Source: Candidatus Burkholderia verschuerenii
Lineage (GTDB): Bacteria; Pseudomonadota; Gammaproteobacteria; Burkholderiales; Burkholderiaceae
Assembly (NCBI RefSeq): GCF_001189365.1
Contig: NZ_LFJJ01000025.1
Span: forward strand, 1 to 39,863
Direction: 5' to 3'
Length of the DNA stretch: 39,863 bases
The position numbers were made by a program, and so were the translations under genes. The notes below the pieces were generated by a model. The model ran no database searches, was not told the origin of the DNA, and saw only the letters and a program-made list of their open reading frames with translations. Below are positions 1 through 10,667 of this stretch, in pieces; the first letter of the stretch is position 1, and every line of letters begins with the position of its first letter.

Positions 1-142
1 ATCGGCGAAGTTCCAAACTCCCAGGAAACCATTCAGATCAATATTGCTTCTGGGAGTTCTGGGAAACACGATCTTCCGGCGGCCCCTTGCCACCCTTGAC
101 TTCGACTAATTCTGAAGGGCCGACTACATACGGAAATATTGA
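1..142. other. Left-edge sequence, no gene recognised
   Basis: No gene recognised. A forward frame is open from the window edge to a stop at about 102 and could be the last ~33 codons of a gene beginning outside the window, but the peptide resembles no family I know. An imperfect inverted repeat (CTCCCAG near 20 and CTGGGAG near 52) is visible. Its role is unknown. Confidence 0.3.
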
Positions 143-164
143 ACGAGCCCCTCGCGGGGCTCGT
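143..164 (-). terminator. Rho-independent terminator of the alkylsulfatase gene
   Basis: A perfect 9-bp stem, ACGAGCCCC (143-151) pairing with GGGGCTCGT (156-164), closes a TCGC tetraloop. It lies six bases beyond the alkylsulfatase stop codon (172-170, minus strand). The T-rich stretch on the minus-strand exit side is short, and the plus-strand side reads TTTGCTTT, so it may work in both directions. Confidence 0.7.
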
Positions 165-169
165 TTGCT

Positions 170-2033
170 TTACGGTTCGACGACGTTGAACATCGGCTCG
201 AAATCGTCGAGCATGTTCAACAGGCGCAGGACGCTCGGCGAATCTCCCGTGGTCTGGATGTACCCTTCACCAACGAGATCATCGAACGTCAAGTCCAGCG
301 GGTCGCGACCCATCTGCAATCTGGCCAAACCCTCGCGACTGAGCGATACCGTGGCCGTCACTCTTCCTTCTGCCGCGCCGGGAAGATAGGTCAGCGCCGA
401 GTTTTCCAGCCGCATCGCGATGCGCTCGCCCGTATCGGAATTCGACCATTCGATCAACATCCGCTCGCTTTCCGCCTTTTCTGCATTAAGGTGAACCGAG
501 AAGTAATCGAGCAACTGCTCGAGCGGCAGCACGGAAACGAGATCACGGCTCACATAACGCCGACGTATCTTCGGCGCGCCTTTGCGCAACTCCTGCGCGC
601 CGAGCAAATAGGCATTGCGCCAGGTCGACGATTCCGACGCGAACCCGAGCTGCTCCAGCGCGTTGGCACAAAGCGCGCGCGCCCTGATTGGTCGGATCAG
701 CGAATACCAGATGATTGGTTACCTCGGCGACCCATCGATATTCGCCGCGCTCGTAATCGGCGCGTGCGCGTTCGAGCAGTGCATTCGCGCCACCCATGTA
801 TTCCACATAGCGCGGTCCGGCGGCTTCCGGTGGCAAGGTGTGCAAATGCGCGGGATTGCCGTCGTACCAGCCAAGGTAGCGCTGCACGATCGCTTTCACG
901 TTATGCGATATCGATCCGTAGAAGCCGCGATTGGCCCATGTCTTGGCGAGCGAGTCCGGCAACTTCAGCACTTCAGCCACTTCGATTCCGGTCAGGCCGT
1001 GGTTCATCAGCCGCACGGTCTGATCGTGGAGATACTTGTACAAATCACGCTGTTGCCTCAGGTAGGTCCTGATGCGCTCGTTGCCCCAGGTCGGCCAATT
1101 GTGCTGCGCGAACACCACATCGGCAGTCGGCGCGTAGCGATCGAGCGCTTCGTCGAGATAGCGCGACCACAAACGCGCATCGCGCACTTGCGCGCCGCGC
1201 AGTGGACATAGGTTGTGCATGGTCTGGACGCCGATCTCCGCCGTGTTGAGCGCGCGCAGTTCGGGGAAGTGCATGAACATCTCGGAAGGCGCTTCGTTTT
1301 CGAGCGCGAGATGGAAGATGATCTTCACCCCGTCGATCACGTGCGTTTCCACTTCTCCCTCAATGGTCATCGTCGGCGGAATCAGCGTGCCCGTGCCCAT
1401 CGGCGCAGCCTTGCCGATGCCGCAATCCACCTGACCGCATACATGTTTGGGCAAGCTGATGCCAGCCTGGAACATGCCACGACGCAGCATCGCATTCCCG
1501 GCGATCACGTTTTCCGACACCGTATGCCACATGAACCCGCGCGGCGCGATGATCGGCACGTTGCGGGCGCGGGCGTCGTTCTCATCGAGTGCACCGCGCG
1601 CGCTGCCGTAATGATCGGCATGGCTGTGAGTGTAGATCATCGCGCTGACGGGACGATTGCCACGATGCTGGCGATAAAGCGCAAGCGCCGCTTCCGCGGT
1701 TTCCGCCACCGTCAACGGATCGATCACGATCACACCGGTATCGCCTTCGATAAAGCTCACATTGGCGATATCGAAGCCGCGCACCTGATAAATGCGCTCC
1801 GTGACCTTGAACAGTCCGTGCTGCATGTTCAGGCGCGCTTGTCGCCATAGATTCGGATGAACGCTCGGCGCGGGCGTTTCGTCGTCGAGAAAGCCGTAGT
1901 GGCTCAGGTTCCAGACATCGTGCCCGCTGCGCGAGACGATTCGGGCGTCGGGAATGGTGCCGATGAAGCCTCGCCGTGCATTGTCAAACTCGATGTCATC
2001 CAGTTCCGGCTGGACGGTGTCACGCGTGTTCAT
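170..2033 (-). pseudogene. Alkylsulfatase, metallo-beta-lactamase fold (SdsA1/BDS1/YjcS type), frameshifted
   Basis: Family role: hydrolysis of primary or secondary alkyl sulfate esters (SDS-like) by a di-zinc metallo-beta-lactamase domain. The metal motif THSHADH is at residues 135-141. A later NTAEIGVQTMHN region and FAQHNWPTWG match other conserved blocks of the family. The C-terminal part (170-607 in the other frame) is the SCP2-like domain. The frame breaks in an alternating GC run at about 671-684. The upstream frame reads into unrelated residues, whereas a two-base gain there restores CANALEQLGFASESSTWRNAYLLGA, so a GC unit seems to have been lost. Restored length is about 621 residues, normal for the family. 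No signal peptide is evident at this start, which lacks a strong Shine-Dalgarno sequence. A short (GC)n slippage could also be phase variation or a sequencing error. Confidence 0.85.
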
Positions 2034-2311
2034 GATGAGTTCTCGGAAAAGGGTCGTCGCAGGGAGTTCGTCGATTCCATTTCGACGTCCTCACACATTA
2101 GGCGCGCGCACCGCCCGACAGCCCACCGTCAATGGGGGGCGCGTGCGGCTTTGTCCGAAAGGGTTTTCCCATCCCCACACTTCCGGTAGGTCCCGGAGGC
2201 CCAAATCTCTGCACACTCGATGCATCGCCCGTCCTCGATAAAAAATCCGCACCGCGGTCGGGCAAATTTCGCCGCACTCGAAAAGTGCGGATGCTCAGTG
2301 GAGGAGACACC

Positions 2312-3083
2312 ATGCGTTTAGTCAGGCGAAGTATTTTCGCGGCGGCCATGTTATGTGCGGCGCAAGCGGCATCGGCACAATCGAGCGTCACGCTATACGG
2401 CGTGCTCGATGTGTTCGGCTTCTGGAACAACAACGGCGGCACGAGCAACATTTCGATGCGCAGCGGCGGATACGTCGGCTCGTTGTTCGGTCTTAAAGGC
2501 AGCGAGGACTTGGGCGGCGGCCTCAAGACGGATTTCACGGTCGAGAACGGCTTCAACATCAACAACGGCACGTTCCTCGCGGATTCGTCCACGATGTTCT
2601 ATCGGCAGTCGTGGGTCGGTCTGTCGCACGATAAGTACGGGCAGTTGCGTTTCGGACGTCAATACACGCCGAGCTTTTTCAGCATCTACTATGCCGATCC
2701 GTTCCGGCTCGACGAGGCGCTCGGGCTCGGCGCGTCGGCCGTGCTCGCGCGCGATTCCAACACGAACGCGGTGCAATATCTCAACGGCCGCCAGAGCAAT
2801 GCGATCCAGTACTATTCGCCGACTATCGGCGGCTTCAAGTTGTCCGCGTTGTACGGGTTTTCGGCGACGGTGACGCAGCCCGTGCCGACCACCAACGGCA
2901 ATGTCATGGATCTGGCACTGTCGTACAACGGGTTTGGTTTCTACGGCGCGCTCGCGTATCAGAATCAGCGTCCGGGGCAGCAGACGGTGCCGACTCTTGC
3001 CGTGCCGCTCAACCTGCTGGCGAGCGAGCGCTTTACGGGCACACTCGCGTATCGCATCGGCATCGTCAATTTGCAGGGATTTT
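2312..3083 (+). pseudogene. Outer-membrane porin, N-terminal two thirds (split gene)
   Basis: General-diffusion porin of the betaproteobacterial trimeric type (OmpC-like, 16-stranded barrel). ATG at 2312 follows GGAGGAG at 2300-2306. Residues 1-22 form a signal peptide ending in ASAQ, and the mature protein opens with SSVTLYGVLDVFG, the standard first strand. Also typical are GLKGSEDLGGGLK and QSWVGLSHDKYGQLRFGRQY. Porin homology runs to RIGIVNLQGF (about 3082) and then stops abruptly; the frame continues 14 unrelated codons to a stop at 3124. The missing third, including the C-terminal strand, lies on the opposite strand at 34340-34692. The two parts add up to about 372 residues, normal for one porin. 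This piece alone cannot form a barrel. Confidence 0.9.
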
Positions 3084-3243
3084 GTCAGCCAGGCGACGCA
3101 CGCCGTCTTGCGATACGAACGTGACGCCCGTAACGATCCGTAAAGATCGAGAAGAAAGCGTAACCGTATTTCGCATGCTTTTGGCGTTAGTCTTGGCTCA
3201 CCGCGATGCACGCCGCGTCGCGCGCCTATCTCATGCGCCGCTC

Positions 3244-3952
3244 ATGTCCGAACCGCCCATCCACGTGCTGCTCATCAGTAACGATATGGATCAGCGCGAG
3301 TCGCTGCGGCATTTCCTTCAGCAACATGGCGTGATGCTGACCATCGCGCCAGATACGCAGCGGCTGGAAGCGCGCATCGAAGCGGAGCGGCCCACGCTCG
3401 TCGTGCTCGATCTGATGCTGCCCGTGGTCGATACGCTCGCCGCGCTCAAGGCATTGCGCTCGCACGGCGAGCCGATTCCGGTAATGTTGCTCGCCGCGCA
3501 TTAACGACATCCCGCGCGTGATGGAACTCGATCTCGGCGTCGACGATTATCTCGGCAAGCCCATCGTTCCTCAGGAACTGCTCGCGCGTATCCGCAACGT
3601 GATGCGCAGGCCGGGCACGCCCATGCGTCATCGCGATACGTATCGCTTCGGTCCGTTCACGCTCGACTTCGCCACGCGCACGCTGTTCCGCGATCGCACG
3701 CCGCTGCGTCTCACCGGCGGCGAATACGCGCTGCTCGTCGTCTTCACGCAGCACGCGATGCAACCGCTCTCGCGCACGCAACTCGTCGCGCTATTGCACG
3801 GGCCGGATGCGCTCGTGACGGAGCGCGGCATCGACGTGCCGGTGTATCGGCTGCGCCGGTTGCTGGAGGACAATCCGGCCGTGCCGCGCCGTATCCAGAC
3901 CATGCGCGGCATCGGCTATATGTTCGTTCCGGACGGCGCGTATTTTCTGTGA
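3244..3952 (+). pseudogene. OmpR/PhoB-family response regulator, +1 frameshift
   Basis: Two-component response regulator: receiver domain followed by a winged-helix DNA-binding domain. The receiver shows the acidic pocket (SNDMD), the phospho-acceptor region VVLDLMLP and the conserved lysine in YLGKPI. The output domain (3640-3950) has RFGPFTLDFATRTLFRD, LTGGEYALLVVF and IQTMRGIGYMF. The frame is broken at about 3502: an extra T makes a TAA just after MLLAAH, while dropping one base gives AAHNDIPRVMELDLGVDDYLGKP. Restored length is about 235 residues. The start at 3244 is chosen by homology; no convincing ribosome-binding site precedes it. No cognate kinase is adjacent. The gene begins about 160 bases right of the porin breakpoint, so its upstream region may have been replaced. 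Confidence 0.85.
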
Positions 3953-4147
3953 AGCGGCGCCGGGCCGCATCGAACGCGCTCTTGTTACAAAAAAGTTGTA
4001 ATGTAAAACGTTTGCGCGACGACGTTCAGGATTCGTTCATCTCAATGTCCGTCGCGACTTGCCGTAAGAGTGACCACAATACTTTTAAGCGGCCGATGCA
4101 TAGGGAATGCCGCGTCCACGCACACTCGCCCCGGGAAGCGCCGAACG

Positions 4148-7051
4148 ATGCGCGAACGACATCGAATGAACACGAACCAGCCAAGCGCGACCGCCGATGC
4201 CATCGTGCGCGCGGCGGTCAGCGACGATCACGAGAACGCATCGGGCGATTTCGTCTATCGCCGGCTCGTGCAGAGCATCACCGATTACGCCATCTGCATG
4301 CTCGATGTCGACGGCATCGTGACGACCTGAAACGCAGGCGCGCAACGCGCCAAGGGTTATGCGGCTGACGAGATCGTCGGCCGTCACTTCTCCTGTTTCT
4401 ATCCGGTCGAAGAACGCCTGAACGATATGCCCGCGCGCAATCTCGACGCGGCACGCCACACCGGCAAATACGAAGCCGAAGGCTGGCGCGTGCGGCGCGA
4501 CGGCTCGCGCTTCTGGGCGCATGTCGTGATCGATCCCCTGCACGACGAAACCGGCCGCCTGTTCGGCTACGCGAAGATCACGCGCGATCGCACCGAAGAG
4601 CGCCGCATGCGCGAGCAGGCGCTCGAACAGGAGCAGTGTTTTCGCTTTCTCGTGCAGAGCGTGACCGATTACGCGATCTACATGCTCGACATCAACGGCA
4701 TCGTGTCGAACTGGAATTCGGGCGCGCAACGCACCAAGGGTTATACGGCGGGCGAGATCGTCGGTCAGCATTTTTCCGTGTTCTATACGCCGGAAGAACG
4801 CGAGGCCGGCGCGCCCGCGCGCAGTCTGTCCATCGCGCTGGCGGAAGGCAAGTTCGAAACGGAAAGCTGGCGTGTGCGCAAGGACGGCACGCGTTTCTGG
4901 GCGCATGCCGTGATCGATCCGATCTACGACGACCACGGCGAATTGCTCGGCTACGCGAAGGTCACGCGCGACCGCACGGAAGCGCGCGCGCTGCGCAAGC
5001 AGACGCGCGATTACGAGCGCAGCTTTCGCTTGCTGATCGAAGGTGTAACCGATTACGCGATCTATATGCTCGACACCAACGGTATCGTGTCGAACTGGAA
5101 CGCGGGCGCGCAACGCACCAAGGGCTATACGGCGCGCGAGATCGTCGGCAAGCACTTTTCCTGCTTCTACGCGCAGTCGGATCGCGACAGCGGTCTGCCG
5201 CAACAGGGACTCGACACCGCGCGTTCCACGGGCAAGTTCGAAGCGTACGGCTGGCGCATCCGCAAGGACGGCAACAAGTTCTGGGCGCATGTCGTGATCC
5301 AGCCGATCTACGACGACGAAGGCGAACTGTTCGGCTTCGCCAAGATCACGCGCGATTGCACCGAGCAGCGGGAAACCTCGCTTGCGCTGGAAGAAACCAC
5401 GCGCAATCTCGACCTCGCGCTCGACAACATGTCGCAAGGGCTGTGTCTGTTCAACCGGCGCGGCCGCCTCGTGCTGCTCAACGATCAGTTCTCGCGCATC
5501 CTGTCGATTCCCGCCGATATCCTGCCCGCCGGCATTCCGCTGCGCACGATGCTGCGGCGAATCTGCGAACGCGCCGATACGCCGCTCAAGCAGGTGCCGG
5601 CCGCATCGGGCGCATTGCGTAGCCGGCTCACGCGCGGCTTCACGCCCGGCGAAGCGCAGACGCTGGTCGAATTCCAGCATCTCAGCCGTCATATCGCCGT
5701 GGTCACGCGGCTGCTGTCGCATGGCGGCTGGGTATCGACGATCGAAGACGTCACCGAGCGCCGCGCCGCCGAACAGCGCATCAGCCATCTCGCGCATCAC
5801 GATCATCTGACCGATCTGCCCAATCGCGTGAGCTTTCAGGAACGCCTGAAGCAACTCGTCGATACCATGACGCCCGAAGGCGCGTTCGCGCTGCTGTATC
5901 TCGACCTCGACCGCTTCAAGGTGGTCAACGATACGCTGGGCCATCATGTCGGCGACGAGTTGCTGAAGTCGGTCGCACGCAGGCTTACCGTTGCACTGCG
6001 TCCCGGCGATCAGCTCGCGCGTTTGAGCGGCGACGAGTTCACCATTCTGCAGAATTCGTATCGGCAGATGAGCGATGTCGCGGCGCTCGCAGAACGCTGC
6101 ATCCAGACGCTGGCCGCGCCGTTCGAGATCGCGGGCAACGAAATCACGGTGGGCGTGAGTATCGGCATCGTCTGTTGCACGCATGGCGGCGTCGATACCG
6201 AAACCGTCTTGCAGCAGGCCGATCTCGTGCTGTACAAAGCCAAGCGCGAAGGCCGCAACTGTTATCGCGTGTACGAACGCGGCATGAACGATCCGCTTCG
6301 TCTGCGCAACGAACTCGAAGACGATCTGCGCCGCAGTCTGCGCGCTGGCGAACTCGAAGTGCATTACCAGCCGATCATCGATGCGCGTACCGGCCGCACG
6401 ACCGCGTGCGAAGCGCTGTTGCGCTGGCAGCATCCGAAGCGCGGCGCGATCTCGCCGGCGGAGTTCATCCCGATTGCGGAAGAGCGCGGACTGATGCCGG
6501 AACTCGGCACCTGGGTGCTTCAGCAAGCGTGCCGCGGTGCCGCGCAATGGCCCGCGCATATCCGCCTGAGTCTCAATGTATCGCCCGCGCAATTGCTTTA
6601 CGAGGACTTCACGCGCGTGCTGACGCGTTCGCTCGGCATGGCCAAGCTCCCCGCGCATCGGCTCGAAGTGGAGATCACGGAAACCACGCTGCTCGAATCG
6701 TCGGGCACGCCGCAACGCATTCTCAAAGAGATCCGTTCGATGGGCGTCGGCGTCGCGATGGACGACTTCGGCACCGGCTATTCATCGCTGAGCGTGTTGC
6801 AGAGCTTTCCGTTTACGCGCGTGAAGATCGATCGCGGCTTCGTCAACGGACTCGGACGCAATCCGAAGTCGGCGGCCATCGTGCATGCAATCGGCGACTT
6901 GTGCCGCAGTCTGGGATTGCCGATCACCGCGGAAGGCGTCGAAACCGACGATCAGCGCGATGCGCTGCTCCACGAGCATTGCGACGAACTGCAGGGCTTT
7001 CTCATCGCGCGTCCGGCGGCTTTGAGCAAGCTGTCGCGCTGGCTCGTCTGA
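4148..7051 (+). pseudogene. Multi-PAS GGDEF-EAL cyclic-di-GMP protein with a premature TGA
   Basis: Predicted bifunctional c-di-GMP turnover protein, apparently soluble since no transmembrane segment is visible. Order: three closely similar PAS/PAC modules (about 4250-4600, 4640-4980, 5030-5370), a fourth more divergent PAS-like segment (5390-5760), GGDEF (5780-6280) and EAL (6330-7040). The GGDEF signature is SGDEF, preceded five residues upstream by RPGD, an RxxD product-inhibition site. The EAL domain keeps EALLRW, NVSPAQLL, EITETTL, DDFGTGYSS, KIDRGFV and EGVET, so phosphodiesterase residues look complete. Codon 61 (4328-4330) is TGA where the two sister PAS modules have Trp (SNWNAGAQ versus TT-stop-NAGAQ). 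Reinitiation at ATG 4427 could give an 874-residue product lacking most of the first PAS. Start 4148 has a weak GGGAAG; 4166 is an alternative. Confidence 0.85.
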
Positions 7052-7331
7052 AAGGCTTCGGAAGGAACGGGGCGCGCTCGCCCTTACATCGATCTTCATG
7101 CAGGGACAGGTCCGGATTTTGCGCCGCGTCATGTGACTCGCGCGACCCACGCTTTCTGCTCGCGCCATTCACATCCGATGCGCCCGCTTCGGGAACACGA
7201 CCTCGACTTCGGTGTCGCAACGGTGTCCTCACCGGTTTGCGCCTCGCGTGGTCCGTGCACCTCGATCGGGCGCGACCGATGATCCGTCACCGCGCATCGC
7301 ACCGATGCACCTTTTGACAAGGAGTTCCTTT

Positions 7332-7799
7332 ATGCAACGCATGACGATCCCCTTCGCACTGGTTTTCACGCTGCTAACGGGCTGCAGCGCGATGCGTACT
7401 CATGAAGCCCGCGATCCCAGCGGCCAGCTGATCGGATCCAATGTGCTCGATCTGGTTCAGACCGTCGGCATTCCCGACAAGACGATGAAACTCGTCGATT
7501 CGAACGGCCCCAACGACCGCATGGAAGTGCAGTGGAATTTTTCCAACTCCGATGCCGCGCTCGACATGAACGCGCTCGTGCTCGATCTGAAAGTGGGCGG
7601 CGCGGACAAATGCAGCATGACGGCGACGGTGGATCGCTGGGGCGGCAAGGTGCTCGCGGTGAACTTCCCGCAGGCGCATAGCGACAGCATCGGCTCCGAT
7701 TACGGTGCGTGCGAACCGCTGGTGTACGAAGCGCTCGAACACAATCCGCATACGCCTATCGATCCGCACTGGGACGCCTTCTCGCTCGCGGGCAAGTAA
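7332..7799 (+). CDS. Predicted outer-membrane lipoprotein, unknown function
   Basis: 155 residues. ATG at 7332 is preceded by AAGGAG (about 7319-7324). The N-terminus is a type II signal peptide: basic MQR, hydrophobic core, and lipobox LLTGC with the lipidated cysteine at about residue 18. The residue after Cys is Ser, so lipidation with outer-membrane sorting is expected. The mature part has no domain I can name; the fragment LDLVQTVGIPDKTMKL and two further cysteines (KCSM, YGACE) are visible. The stop lies six bases from the end of the converging nitronate monooxygenase gene. The 280 bases upstream (7052-7331) contain no gene I can support. Confidence 0.8.
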   Translation: MQRMTIPFALVFTLLTGCSAMRTHEARDPSGQLIGSNVLDLVQTVGIPDKTMKLVDSNGPNDRMEVQWNFSNSDAALDMNALVLDLKVGGADKCSMTATVDRWGGKVLAVNFPQAHSDSIGSDYGACEPLVYEALEHNPHTPIDPHWDAFSLAGK

Positions 7800-7805
7800 G
7801 CGTCC

Positions 7806-8903
7806 TTATGCAAACGACGCGGCCGTGCGTCGCAAGCTTTCGATACTCGCCTGCAACTCCGCCTTCAGTTGCGTCATCAATTCCGCCGCGGGCATCTCGC
7901 GGGCGAGCGCCGCCACCTGTCACGCCCATTGCGCGCCGAAACCGAAGTCGCCTTTGGCTTTCGCGGCGGCGTGCAGCGCCTTGCCTGCATCGTAGGTGAT
8001 CGGATAACCAGGATGGGCGGGCGCGTCGTCGCGTTGGCCGAGTGCCGTGAATTTGTTGGCGAGGCCTCGCGCGATGCGTCCGGATATCGCGGCAGTGAAG
8101 GTCGTGTGCTTCGCTTCGTCGCCGAGAATCGCGCGGCGATAGCCTGCGTCGATCGCGCTTTCCGCGCACGGCACGAACGCCGTGCCGAGTTGCGCCGCCT
8201 GCGCGCCCAGCGCCAGCGCCGCCGCGATGCCCGCGCCATCCATGATGCCGCCCGCCGCGATCACCGGCACGTCGAAGTGTGTCGCGATCAATCGCGTGAG
8301 CGCGAACGTGCCTAAGCCGTCATCGTTAGTCATGCTGTCGAATACGCCGCGATGCCCGCGCGCTTCGACGCCCTGCGCGACGATCGCTTCCATACCCGCA
8401 TCGACGACCTGTTGTGCTTCGTGCAGATTGGTCGCCGATGCGATCAGCACGATGCCGGCCGCGCGCAACGCATCGATCGCTTGCTGCGACAGCAAGCCGA
8501 AGTGAAAGCTCACGACCGGCGGCTTCTCTTCGACGAACATCTTCAGCATCGCTTCATCGGCGACGAAGCTCGTATAGATTTCGCTCAGGGATTGCGGCGG
8601 CTTGGCGTCGTATTCGGCGAACACGGGCGCGAGCCAGTCGAGCCACGTCTGTTCGACGGCACGGTCCGCCTGCGCCGGACGATGACAGAACACGTTGATG
8701 TTGAACGGCTTGTCCATCAGCGCGCGCGTCTCGCGAATCGCCTTGCGCGCGCCTTCCGCGTTCATCGCGCCGACGCCCAGCGAGCCGAGCCCGCCCGCGT
8801 TCGATACCGCCGCCGCGAGCGCGGGCGTGCTGACGCCGGCCATCGGCGCCTGAATGATCGGCGTGGACAAGCCGAGTCGTGTCATCAAGGCATTCGTGTT
8901 CAT
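7806..8903 (-). pseudogene. Nitronate monooxygenase (2-nitropropane dioxygenase family) with in-frame TGA
   Basis: FMN-dependent TIM-barrel enzyme oxidising alkyl nitronates. The N-terminus [14 protein letters not shown], the glycine-rich FMN-phosphate region [23 protein letters not shown], and [10 protein letters not shown] with the likely catalytic His are all present. A TGA at 7922-7920 ends the frame after GAQWA at 327 residues. The same frame then continues in clear family sequence (QVAALAREMPAAELM) to a TAA at 7808-7806, so the original product was about 365 residues. The residue normally at the stop is Gly (WAGQ), so GGA to TGA is the likely change. The lost ~38 residues are a C-terminal helix, and partial activity cannot be excluded. 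The start at 8903 is the standard family start. A perfect inverted repeat lies 30 bases upstream. Confidence 0.85.
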
Positions 8904-8932
8904 CGTTCAGGTCCTTGTTGGTGTTCCGCGAT

Positions 8933-8959
8933 ATAAGATGTACTTAATGTACATCTTAT
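8933..8959. promoter_or_regulatory. 27-bp operator-like inverted repeat upstream of nitronate monooxygenase
   Basis: Perfect 11-bp arms ATAAGATGTAC (8933-8943) and GTACATCTTAT (8949-8959) are separated by TTAAT. The element lies 30 bases upstream of the nitronate monooxygenase start and is much more AT-rich than its surroundings. Size and symmetry suit a dimeric repressor of the TetR, MarR or ArsR type. No such regulator is encoded nearby, so the factor must act from elsewhere or has been lost. Confidence 0.6.
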
Positions 8960-8982
8960 CCGATCACTTGAGCAAGAAGCAA

Positions 8983-9021
8983 CAACGCCTGCCGTTTCCG
9001 CATGGAAAGCAGCAGGCGTTG
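8983..9021 (-). terminator. Terminator hairpin downstream of mmsA
   Basis: CAACGCCTGC (8983-8992) pairs perfectly with GCAGGCGTTG (9012-9021) around a 19-base loop. On the minus strand it follows the mmsA stop by about 17 bases and is followed by TTGCTTCTTGCT, a weak T-rich tail. It separates mmsA from the downstream nitronate monooxygenase gene, which then needs its own promoter, consistent with the operator just beyond. Confidence 0.65.
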
Positions 9022-9038
9022 CCAAGGCTTCGAAGTAC

Positions 9039-10550
9039 TTACTTCGCCGTCGGCATCACGAACTCGGCGCCCTTCTCCGTGCTTTCCGGCCAGCGTTGTA
9101 TGATCGACTTCTGTTTCGTGTAGAAGCGCACGCCTTCCTCGCCGTATGCATGCATGTCGCCGAACAGGCTGCGCTTCCAGCCGCCGAAACCGTGCCATGC
9201 CATCGGCACCGGAATCGGCACGTTGATGCCGACCATGCCCACTTCGATGCGTCGGCCGAACTCGCGCGCGACGTGACCATCGCGCGTGAAGCACGCGACG
9301 CCGTTGCCGAACTCATGCGCGTTGACGAGATCGACCGCTTCCTCGAAGTCCTTCACGCGCACGCACGACAGCACCGGCCCGAAAATCTCTTCCTTGTAGA
9401 TGCGCATGTTCGGCGTGACGTCATCGAACAACGTGCCGCCCGTGAAGAAGCCGTCTTCGTGACCCGGCACCTTGAAACCGCGACCGTCGACGACGAGCTT
9501 CGCGCCTTCGTCGATCCCCATCGCGATATAGCCTTCGATACGCTCCAGCGCCTGCTTCGTGACGATCGGGCCCATCTCGGCATCGAGCTCCATGCCGTTC
9601 TTGATCTTGAGCGTCTTGGCGCGCTCGGCGAGCATCGGCACGATCTTGTCGGCGACGTCGCCCACCAGCACCGCGACCGAGATCGCCATGCAGCGCTCGC
9701 CCGCCGAACCGTAGCCCGCGCCGATCAGTGCATCGACGGCGCCTTCGAGATCAGCGTCGGGCATCACGACCATATGGTTCTTCGCGCCGCCCAAAGCCTG
9801 CACGCGCTTGCCGTGCTTCGCGCCCGTTTCGTAGATGTAGTTGGCAATCGGCGTCGAGCCGACGAAGCTGATTGCGCGCACGTCCGGATGTTCGAGCAGC
9901 GCGTCGACCACGACTTTATCGCCTTGCACGACGTTAAAAATGCCATCGGGCAAACCGGCTTCTTTTAGGAGCTTCGCCATGAACAGCGACGCCGACGGAT
10001 CGCGCTCGCTCGGCTTCAGGATGAACGCGTTGCCCGTGGCGATAGCGACCGGAAACATCCAGCACGGCACCATGCACGGGAAGTTGAACGGCGTGATGCC
10101 CGCGACGACGCCCAGCGGCTGGCGCATCGTCCAGTTGTCCATGCCGGTCGAAACCTGTTCGGTGTAATCGCCCTTCAGCAGTTGCGGCACGCCGCACGCG
10201 AATTCGATCACGTCGATGCCGCGCGACACTTCGCCCTGCGCATCGGTAAAGACCTTGCCGTGTTCGGCGGTGATGATCGCGGCCAGTTCGTCGCGATGCT
10301 TGTTCATCAGTTCGAGGAACTTCAGCATGACGCGCGCGCGACGGATCGGCGGCGTGTCGCGCGAGGCCGGGAACGCGGCTTTCGCGCTCTTCACGGCGGC
10401 ATCGACATCGGCGATTTCGCCGAGCACCAGCTTGCGCGGACGCTCGCCCGTCGCGGGATTGAAGATCGGCTGCGTGCGCGTGCCGGAGCCGTTCACACGC
10501 TCGCCGTGAATGTAGTGCACGACGTCGGCGGTATCGTTGAAGGCTTGCAT
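9039..10550 (-). CDS. mmsA: CoA-acylating methylmalonate-semialdehyde dehydrogenase
   Basis: 503 residues, intact. Converts methylmalonate (or malonate) semialdehyde plus CoA and NAD+ to propionyl-CoA (or acetyl-CoA), late in valine, beta-alanine and inositol catabolism. Aldehyde dehydrogenase fold with [35 protein letters not shown] and the catalytic Cys near residue 287 in GERCMA. The position held by the general-base Glu in ordinary ALDHs reads GGAKNH, characteristic of the CoA-dependent MMSDH subfamily and supporting the specific call. ATG at 10550 follows AGGAG with good spacing. A LysR gene diverges from it across a 117-bp gap and is the likely regulator. No partner dehydrogenase (mmsB) is adjacent. 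Confidence 0.93.
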   Translation of the reverse strand: MQAFNDTADVVHYIHGERVNGSGTRTQPIFNPATGERPRKLVLGEIADVDAAVKSAKAAFPASRDTPPIRRARVMLKFLELMNKHRDELAAIITAEHGKVFTDAQGEVSRGIDVIEFACGVPQLLKGDYTEQVSTGMDNWTMRQPLGVVAGITPFNFPCMVPCWMFPVAIATGNAFILKPSERDPSASLFMAKLLKEAGLPDGIFNVVQGDKVVVDALLEHPDVRAISFVGSTPIANYIYETGAKHGKRVQALGGAKNHMVVMPDADLEGAVDALIGAGYGSAGERCMAISVAVLVGDVADKIVPMLAERAKTLKIKNGMELDAEMGPIVTKQALERIEGYIAMGIDEGAKLVVDGRGFKVPGHEDGFFTGGTLFDDVTPNMRIYKEEIFGPVLSCVRVKDFEEAVDLVNAHEFGNGVACFTRDGHVAREFGRRIEVGMVGINVPIPVPMAWHGFGGWKRSLFGDMHAYGEEGVRFYTKQKSIIQRWPESTEKGAEFVMPTAK

Positions 10551-10667
10551 CTCGTCTCCTGATGATCAATTGGCAATATGCCCAGTTTAAGAACCTACGC
10601 GTTCATTGCAAAGACGCTAACATTGAACTTATTGTTCATAACAGCAAACAATCCGGCCATATCACGC
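10551..10667. promoter_or_regulatory. Shared mmsA / LysR divergent promoter region
   Basis: This 117-bp intergenic region between two divergent starts is AT-rich relative to its neighbours. It contains a small inverted repeat, TGAAC (10624-10628) and GTTCA (10634-10638), spaced by five bases, which fits a LysR-type T-N11-A site. No confident -35/-10 pair was assigned. Confidence 0.35.

Noticed and set aside
4328..4330. Selenocysteine at the internal TGA codons
   Set aside because: The sister PAS modules and related proteins have Trp, not Cys, and no selenocysteine-insertion hairpin is apparent immediately downstream.
4085..6715. 876-codon open frame antisense to the PAS-GGDEF-EAL gene
   Set aside because: A composition shadow: in GC-rich genes the opposite strand often lacks stops. 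The peptide is His/Arg/Ala-rich without any family signature, while the plus strand has complete motifs.
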